Shown here piece after piece: positions 1-4,490 of a stretch of 15,980 bases of DNA. Position 1 is the stretch's first letter. Every line of letters starts with the position of its first letter. Below the pieces are notes generated by a model. The model saw only the letters and a program-made list of their open reading frames with translations, was not told where the DNA came from and did not search any database. Origin of the DNA: an uncultured Fretibacterium sp. (GTDB lineage Bacteria > Synergistota > Synergistia > Synergistales > Aminobacteriaceae); assembly GCF_938030725.1 (NCBI RefSeq), contig NZ_CALHIQ010000090.1:1-15980 (forward strand). The letters run 5' to 3'. The position numbers were made by a program, and so were the translations under genes.

Positions 1-110
1 TTGGCGTGGGTCTGGAAGAACGTGTGGCCGCTGATGTACCAATGGTAACTCTGCAGCTTGTGATAGAAAAACACGAGGTCCGAGAGCAGCGCGTTCATTT
101 TGGCTTCCAT
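1..110 (-). CDS. dps: Dps-like ferritin family protein, 5' part only
   Basis: This is the first 36 codons of a gene that runs off the left edge. The protein begins MEAKMNALLSDLVFFYHKLQ and continues with HW followed by G-x-x-F-F-x-x-H. That is the N-terminal helix of Dps/miniferritin proteins, in which the His before Trp and later acidic residues form the intersubunit ferroxidase site. Such proteins form dodecamers that oxidise and store iron and so limit Fenton chemistry. The ATG (complement of 108-110) follows an AAGGAG ribosome site at about 121-126. The gene starts only 40 bases after the flavoprotein gene on the same strand, so it is probably the last visible gene of the perR-ahpC-flavoprotein operon. 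Only the N-terminus is visible, so other ferritin-like families cannot be excluded. Confidence 0.75.
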   Translation of the reverse strand, partial: MEAKMNALLSDLVFFYHKLQSYHWYISGHTFFQTHA

Positions 111-150
111 AATTTTAATCTCCTTTGTTTTTGGCCGATGGCCGAATTTT

Positions 151-1776
151 TTAACCGATCTCGTCCAGAAGCTGCTGGACGCCTTTTTTGCCGAACGTCA
201 CCCTGTCGTCGTCGATCACGAGGCAGGGGACGCTCATCACGTTGTAACGTTCCTTCAGCGCTCCGAAGTGGTTGATGTCGTACACGTCCGCCGTCACCGA
301 GGGGTTCAGCGCCGCGATCTGCTGTGCGGCCGCCACCAACTCCGGGCACATCGTGCAGGAGAGGGAGACCAGGACCTTCATGCCGACCTTCCGGTCGATG
401 GCCCGGATGCGCGCCCTCGTGGTGTCGTCCAAGGACTGTCCCGGCCCCGCGGCGTTGTAGAGCCCCAGCATGAAGGACGTGAACTCGTGTCCGCCCGGGA
501 CGCCGTGGAAGGCCAACCCCGTCTCCGTGCCGTCCGCCTTCAGGACCCGGACGCAGGGCAGCTCGGCTTCGGGGAGCCCCGTGCCCGTCCTCACGGTGAG
601 CTTGTCCGTCACTCCCGCCAGCTCCGTCATGTAGCCTTGAAGCTCGCGCGAAACAGGGCGGTCGTCGAGGAAGAGCTCCAGGATCAGGTCCTGTTCCATT
701 CGGGCGAAGACGGCCTCCATCTGCTGGCGCATGTCCTCGGAGAACAGGCCGCCCTCCGCGGGGGCCTCGCGCTTCGCCTCCCGTGTCGGCGCAGCGGCGG
801 TGCGAACCGGCTTTTTGGGGTGGATGCCCGTCTTGGCCTGCATGGCGGCTGCGTACCGCTCCAGCTCCGTCGCGGCCGTGGCCCCGTCGCCCACGGCGGT
901 CACAACCTGACGCAGGTTCTTCACGCAGACGTCCCCTGCGGCGTAAACCCCGTCCAGGCTGGTCTTCTGGCTGCGGTCGGTGACGACGTAGCCTTGGGGG
1001 TTGAGCTCCACCTTGTCCTTGACGAGGTCCGTGGCCGGGACGTACCCGGCGAACACGAAGACGCCGAAGGTGTCGCCATCCTCCGGAGAGAAGACGGTTT
1101 CCTCACCGGTCCTGGAGTTTTTGTATCGGATTTGGCGGAGGGCGCTATCGCCCGAAACCTCCGACACCTGCGTGTTGGTCAGCACCGTGACCTTGGGGTG
1201 CTCCAGCGCCTCTCGCGCCGTCGCCTCGGCGCAGGTGAAGGCGTCCTCGCGCACGAGAACCGTCACGTGGCGGGCGTAGCGGGTCAGGAAGACGCTCTCC
1301 TCCGCTGCGGCGAACCCGCCCCCGACGACGAAGACCTCCTTGCCCGTGAAGAACTCGCCGTCGCACGTGGCGCAGTAGGCCACGCCGCGGCCGCGGAACT
1401 CCGTCTCGCCGGGGAATCCCAGCACGCGGGGGTGTGCTCCGGTGGCGATCAGCACCCCGAAACAGGAGAAGACGCCGCGATCCGTGTGAACCTTCTTGAC
1501 GTCCCCGTCCAGCTCCAGGTTCGTGACGTCCGCCATCAGGAACTCCGCCCCGAAGCTCTCCGCCTGGGCGCGCATGGTTTCGGTCAGGGCCCTGCCGTCT
1601 GTCCGGCCCGCCCCAGGGTAGTTGACCACCTCGGAGGTGATGGTGATCTGCCCTCCGAAGGTTTCCTTCTCGACGACCAGAACCCGGTAGCAGGCGCGGG
1701 CGAGGTAGAGGCCTGCCGTTAAACCGGCAGGGCCTCCTCCCACGACGACGACGTCGTAAAAGTTCCGATCGTCCAT
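151..1776 (-). CDS. AhpF-like peroxiredoxin reductase: TrxR-type flavoprotein with C-terminal dithiol thioredoxin-fold domain
   Basis: The 541-residue protein has a thioredoxin-reductase-like half first: FAD motif GGGPAG at 13-18, redox pair CATC at C135/C138, second dinucleotide motif GGGFAA at 152-157, and AAGD at 279-282. A Pro/Ala/Lys-rich linker (about 315-345) leads to a C-terminal half like the tandem thioredoxin folds of AhpF, with CTMC at C474/C477 and the cis-Pro loop SVPC at 515-518. It should pass NAD(P)H electrons through FAD and two dithiols to the adjacent AhpC. E. coli AhpF has the reverse order, dithiol domain first. The HRR motif of NADPH-specific thioredoxin reductases is missing (VRED near 175-178), which hints at NADH. 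The start is the ATG at 1776-1774, because it overlaps the ahpC stop codon as TAATG; in-frame upstream codons lie inside ahpC. The family is clear; the exact electron partner is inferred. Confidence 0.9.
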   Translation of the reverse strand: MDDRNFYDVVVVGGGPAGLTAGLYLARACYRVLVVEKETFGGQITITSEVVNYPGAGRTDGRALTETMRAQAESFGAEFLMADVTNLELDGDVKKVHTDRGVFSCFGVLIATGAHPRVLGFPGETEFRGRGVAYCATCDGEFFTGKEVFVVGGGFAAAEESVFLTRYARHVTVLVREDAFTCAEATAREALEHPKVTVLTNTQVSEVSGDSALRQIRYKNSRTGEETVFSPEDGDTFGVFVFAGYVPATDLVKDKVELNPQGYVVTDRSQKTSLDGVYAAGDVCVKNLRQVVTAVGDGATAATELERYAAAMQAKTGIHPKKPVRTAAAPTREAKREAPAEGGLFSEDMRQQMEAVFARMEQDLILELFLDDRPVSRELQGYMTELAGVTDKLTVRTGTGLPEAELPCVRVLKADGTETGLAFHGVPGGHEFTSFMLGLYNAAGPGQSLDDTTRARIRAIDRKVGMKVLVSLSCTMCPELVAAAQQIAALNPSVTADVYDINHFGALKERYNVMSVPCLVIDDDRVTFGKKGVQQLLDEIG

Positions 1777-2339
1777 TAGAGCTTGCCGACGAGGTCCAGG
1801 CTGGGCTTCAGGGTCTCCGCCCCGGGCTGCCACTTGGCCGGGCAGACCTGGTCGCCGTGTTCGGCCACGAACTGGCTGGCCTGAAGGCGGCGGAACAGCT
1901 CGTCGGCGTTGCGCCCCACGTTGCCGGCGTTGACCTCATACACCACGATCTTGCCCTGCGGGTTGACGATGAAGCTGCCGCGCTCCGCCAGCCCCGCGTC
2001 CTCGATCAGCACCTCGAAGTCCTTGCTCAGCGCGTGCGTGGGGTCCGCCAGCATGGGGTAGGTGATCTTCCCGATGCGATCGGACTCGTCGTGCCACGCC
2101 TTGTGGACGAAGTGGGTGTCCGTGGAGACCGAGTAGATCTCGCAGCCCGCCTTTTGGAAGTCGGCGTACTTGTTCTGCAGGTCCTCGAGCTCCGTGGGGC
2201 AGACGAAGGTGAAGTCCGCAGGATAGAAGAAGAAGACGCTCCACTTGCCCAGGATGTCCGCCTTCGTCACGGTCTTGAACTCGCCCTTGTGGTACGCCTG
2301 AACCTTGAAATCGCTCACTTCTTTGTTGATCATCGACAT
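1776..2339 (-). CDS. ahpC: Peroxiredoxin AhpC (typical 2-Cys)
   Basis: This 187-residue peroxiredoxin reduces hydrogen peroxide and organic or nitrogen peroxides in the cytoplasm. The catalytic signature PADFTFVCPTE carries P40, T44 and the peroxidatic C47. R120 matches the conserved active-site arginine. The resolving cysteine is C166 in QVCPAKW near the C-terminus. Length and C-terminal tail match the AhpC branch of the family. The start MSMINKE resembles E. coli AhpC (MSLINTK), and GGGAGGA lies about 8 bases upstream of the ATG. The gene lies between perR and the flavoprotein that should recycle it, with its stop overlapping the next start, so translation of the two is probably coupled and the enzyme pair made in balanced amounts. 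Confidence 0.96.
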   Translation of the reverse strand: MSMINKEVSDFKVQAYHKGEFKTVTKADILGKWSVFFFYPADFTFVCPTELEDLQNKYADFQKAGCEIYSVSTDTHFVHKAWHDESDRIGKITYPMLADPTHALSKDFEVLIEDAGLAERGSFIVNPQGKIVVYEVNAGNVGRNADELFRRLQASQFVAEHGDQVCPAKWQPGAETLKPSLDLVGKL

Positions 2340-2404
2340 GAAAAAAATCCTCCCAAATATACTACTACTATGAATGTTTTGGCCGGCTTGCCCGGCCCTC
2401 CGCT

Positions 2405-2836
2405 CTATCGAGAGGCAGAACCCGTTCCGCGCTCCCTTCCGGTCGGATTGCTCCGTTCCTCACGCTCCGCGGAAGCTTCCTTCTCGCGGCACTTCTTGCA
2501 GATCCAGGAGATCTTCAGTTCGTAGAAGTCGACCTCAACCCCCGTCTCCGCCTTCAGGCGGTCCGTCAGGTCCCCGATGAAGACGTCCGTCAACTCTCCG
2601 CAGCGCCGACAGACCATGTGGTCGTGCCGGATGGTCCGGTCGTAGCGGTCCGGCTGTCCCTCCAGCCTCAGCCTCCGGATCGCCCCCTGAGAGCAGAGGG
2701 CGTTCAGGTTGTTGTAGATCGTCGCCATGACGATAGCGGGGTACTGGCGCTTCATCTCCCAGAAGATCTGTTCGGCCGTAAGGTGCCCGCCCGGCTTGCT
2801 GACGATGTCCAGGATCCCGCTGGCATACTTTGTCAT
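2405..2836 (-). CDS. perR: Fur-family repressor, PerR-type
   Basis: The 143-residue protein has a winged-helix DNA-binding part (LTAEQIF, then MATIYNNLNAL at 37-47) and a metal-binding dimerisation part. Two CxxC pairs (C76/C79 and C113/C116) form the structural zinc site. Residues H18, D66, H71, H73 and D84 line up with the B. subtilis PerR sensing-metal ligands H37, D85, H91, H93 and D104 in a by-eye alignment with one gap. The spacing supports a peroxide sensor rather than a plain iron sensor. The start is firm: GGAGGTGA ends three bases before the ATG. The N-terminus is about 20 residues shorter than usual and a charged tail of about 27 residues follows the last CxxC. First gene of the operon, it probably represses itself, ahpC, the flavoprotein and dps. 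Another Fur subtype, such as Fur itself, is possible. Confidence 0.85.
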   Translation of the reverse strand: MTKYASGILDIVSKPGGHLTAEQIFWEMKRQYPAIVMATIYNNLNALCSQGAIRRLRLEGQPDRYDRTIRHDHMVCRRCGELTDVFIGDLTDRLKAETGVEVDFYELKISWICKKCREKEASAEREERSNPTGRERGTGSASR

Positions 2837-2855
2837 GCCTCACCTCCTTCCTGGA

Positions 2856-2872
2856 ATTAGTTTAAATCTAAT
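2856..2872. promoter_or_regulatory. Putative PerR/Fur box
   Basis: ATTAGTTTAAATCTAAT is a 17-bp near-perfect palindrome (7 of 8 arm positions pair around the central A). Its AT-rich layout resembles the 7-1-7 boxes bound by PerR and Fur. It overlaps the -10 element of the perR promoter and lies about 20 bases from the perR start. A bound dimer there would block RNA polymerase, so the operon is probably autorepressed. Binding by this PerR is inferred from position and symmetry. Confidence 0.6.
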
Positions 2873-2898
2873 TTAATCGACACTCCTCGTTTTGTCAA
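2870..2898 (-). promoter_or_regulatory. Sigma70-type promoter of the perR-ahpC operon
   Basis: On the minus strand, a perfect -35 TTGACA (2898-2893) is followed by a 17-bp spacer and TAAATT (2875-2870, 4 of 6 consensus). The expected start of transcription gives a short leader of about 25-30 bases containing the AAGGAGGTGA ribosome site of perR. The putative PerR box covers the -10. Confidence 0.7.
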
Positions 2899-3233
2899 GG
2901 GCCATTTTGAAAAAATGATAGGTTCCGGTAAAAGTGACGGTGCACATCGGGCCTCAAGAGGTGAGCGGCGTACCGTATAGATATGGTAAGCCCTCGCCGC
3001 GGCCCTCGAAGGCCGTTCCGTCCCGTCCTGGTCGGTCTGCCATGACATGCCCACAGCCTCACTCCGGGAACGGGCCGCCAGAGTTTTGCTGCTCTCCCTG
3101 CTTCTGGCCCTCACAGCCGTCAGATGCGTACAAGGTCCAAGCGATTGATGCCGATGTCTTCGAACTCTTTTATAATGATGATTGCTTTCGATTGCTTTCA
3201 ACAACTTTTTAAGGCCAATCGGCGCGTCCTAGC
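2899..3233. other. Divergent intergenic spacer, no convincing gene
   Basis: This 335-base stretch separates the minus-strand peroxide operon from the plus-strand ribosomal cluster. It holds an 18-bp inverted repeat (2971-2988), a small hairpin CGGCC-6-GGCCG (3000-3015), a 33-codon plus-strand ORF with a hydrophobic centre (3047-3148) that lacks a ribosome site, an isolated TATAAT (3171-3176) with no partner at the right distance, and a 10-bp tandem repeat (3180-3199). Longer open frames on both strands here have no recognisable protein character. Confidence 0.6.
3180..3199. repeat. Perfect 10-bp tandem repeat GATTGCTTTC x2
   Basis: Two back-to-back copies of GATTGCTTTC lie 35 bases upstream of the -35 box of the promoter at 3234, a position where an activator or the polymerase alpha subunit could bind. 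Fourteen bases of it (TTGCTTTCGATTGC) recur exactly at 11795-11808, in the leader of another transcription unit. The function is unknown. Confidence 0.6.
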
Positions 3234-3263
3234 TTGACATCCAAGACTTTATTTTGCTATGAT
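3234..3263 (+). promoter_or_regulatory. Strong sigma70-type promoter of the rpsL (str) cluster
   Basis: TTGACA (3234-3239), an 18-bp spacer and TATGAT (3258-3263, 5 of 6) form a near-consensus promoter. Transcription should begin near 3270, giving a leader of about 27 bases that includes the GGGAGGT ribosome site of the L7Ae-like gene. It is the only clear promoter directly in front of the first gene of the ribosomal cluster. Confidence 0.8.
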
Positions 3264-3296
3264 ACCTCTCACGTCTTGTGCGCGGGAGGTATTGTC

Positions 3297-3545
3297 ATGC
3301 CCTTAAACGAATTGGCCGCGGGCACGAGGGTCGTGGGGGAGAAGCAGGTCCTGCGCGCCCTTGGTCGGGACGGGCTGCAAAAGCTTTTCGTGGCGAAGGA
3401 CGTTGAGCCGGAGAGGCTGCAGCCGCTTCTTGAAGGGGCCCGTGCCCTGGGCGTGGAGGTCGAATGGGCCGATTCCCGCCTCGTGTTGGGGCGCGCGTGC
3501 GCAATCGACAGGTCGGCCTCGGCAGCGGGGCTGCTGAGACCTTGA
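3297..3545 (+). CDS. L7Ae/L30e-family K-turn-binding protein (YbxF-like)
   Basis: The 82-residue protein has features of the small bacterial L7Ae-like proteins (B. subtilis YbxF and relatives): G-x-K-Q-V-L-R-A-L at 14-22, LFVAKDVEP at 30-38, and LGRACAIDRSA at 64-74. These proteins bind kink-turn RNA; their role in bacteria, perhaps ribosomal, is poorly defined. In many bacteria the gene sits between rpoC and rpsL. Here it keeps its place before rpsL, but rpoC is not upstream. The ATG at 3297 is chosen because GGGAGGT lies seven bases before it; an in-frame TTG at 3234 is part of the promoter. Length and start match the family. Confidence 0.85.
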   Translation: MPLNELAAGTRVVGEKQVLRALGRDGLQKLFVAKDVEPERLQPLLEGARALGVEVEWADSRLVLGRACAIDRSASAAGLLRP

Positions 3546-3598
3546 TCTCATAGATGTTGCCAGGTTTTTTGAGGAAAATTTTTTGAGGAGGAGATTCT

Positions 3599-3976
3599 GT
3601 GCCAACGATCAACCAGCTCGTCCGCCTCGGGCGCGACGAAAAGAGGACCAAGAGTGATTCGCCTGCGCTGCAGGCCAACCCCGCGCGCAGGGGAGTGTGC
3701 ACCCGCGTGTACACGATCACCCCGAAGAAACCCAACTCGGCTTTGCGCAAGGTGGCGCGCGTGCGCCTTACTAACGGCATCGAGGTGACGTCCTACATTC
3801 CGGGCATCGGCCATAACCTGCAGGAGCACTCCGTCGTGCTGGTTCGGGGCGGTCGCGTGAAGGACCTTCCCGGCGTCAGATACCACATCATCCGCGGCAC
3901 GCTGGACTGCGGCGGCGTGGAGAACAGAAAGCGCAGCCGCTCCAAGTACGGCGCGCGCAGGCCGAAGGCCAACTAG
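3599..3976 (+). CDS. rpsL: 30S ribosomal protein S12
   Basis: The 125-residue S12 lies at the decoding centre of the small subunit. Near-invariant stretches are present: NQLVR at 5-9, RGVCTRVYT at 31-39, TPKKPNSALRK at 41-51, GHNLQEHSV at 71-79 and RGGRVKDLPGVRYH at 83-96. K43 and K88, positions where changes give streptomycin resistance in other bacteria, are wild type, and D89 is the residue that is methylthiolated in E. coli. The start is GTG, preceded by GAGGAGGAG; the family motif MPTINQL fixes it. The gene begins 53 bases after the L7Ae-like gene and is separated from rpsG by 14 bases. Confidence 0.98.
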   Translation: MPTINQLVRLGRDEKRTKSDSPALQANPARRGVCTRVYTITPKKPNSALRKVARVRLTNGIEVTSYIPGIGHNLQEHSVVLVRGGRVKDLPGVRYHIIRGTLDCGGVENRKRSRSKYGARRPKAN

Positions 3977-3990
3977 GGGGAGAGATCGTC

Positions 3991-4461
3991 ATGCCTCGTA
4001 AGGGTCATGTAAAAAAGCGCGAGTCGGTGCCGGATATCCGGTTCGGGAGCGAGGCCGCGTCCCGCTTCATCAGCAGCCTGATGCTGGGGGGCAAGCGCAG
4101 CATCGCGGAGAGGATCTTCTACGGTGCACTGGACAGCGCCGCGGAGAAGCTTGGCGTGGAGCCCTTTGACGTCTTCGACAAGGCGATGGGCAACGTCGCC
4201 CCCCAGATCGAGGTGCGGCCCCGCCGGGTGGGCGGTGCCACGTACCAGGTCCCCGTCGAGGTGACGCCGGAGCGCGGCGTGCAGCTCTCGATCCGCTGGA
4301 TCGTCTCCTTCGCCCGTTCCAAGAAGGGAATGCCCATGCAGGATCGCCTGATGCACGAGCTGATGGACGCCTACAAGAACGAGGGCAGCTCCATCAAGAA
4401 GCGCGAGGACACCCACAGGATGGCGGAGGCGAACAAGGCTTTCGCTCATTACCGCTGGTAG
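3991..4461 (+). CDS. rpsG: 30S ribosomal protein S7
   Basis: The 156-residue S7 is a primary binder that nucleates folding of the 16S rRNA head and lies near the E site. The start MPRKGHVKKR, the hairpin region EVRPRRVGGATYQVPVEV (about 74-91) and the ending THRMAEANKAFAHYRW are typical. Length is normal for the family. The ATG follows a GGGGAGAG ribosome site in the 14-base gap after rpsL. Position rpsL-rpsG-fusA-tuf is the classical str operon order. In E. coli S7 represses this operon by binding the rpsL-rpsG gap, but the gap here is too short to hold that structure. Confidence 0.98.
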   Translation: MPRKGHVKKRESVPDIRFGSEAASRFISSLMLGGKRSIAERIFYGALDSAAEKLGVEPFDVFDKAMGNVAPQIEVRPRRVGGATYQVPVEVTPERGVQLSIRWIVSFARSKKGMPMQDRLMHELMDAYKNEGSSIKKREDTHRMAEANKAFAHYRW

Positions 4462-4490
4462 CGAAGATTTTTTGTGATTTGATTGGGTAG

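Noticed and set aside
100..1722. 540-codon plus-strand frame opposite the flavoprotein gene
   Set aside because: Its opposite strand encodes a protein with intact FAD and CxxC motifs; this frame is compositional shadow.
1777..1833. N-terminal extension of the flavoprotein to 1833
   Set aside because: It would overlap ahpC by 58 bases and adds no family sequence; the ATG at 1776 overlaps the ahpC stop and directly precedes the FAD motif.
2375..2399. GGCCGG/CCGGCC hairpin between perR and ahpC as a terminator
   Set aside because: The 6-bp stem lacks a T run on either strand and lies inside an operon.
3171..3176. TATAAT in the divergent spacer as a promoter
   Set aside because: The nearest -35-like TTGATG is 20 bases away; the TTGACA/TATGAT pair at 3234-3263 is far better.
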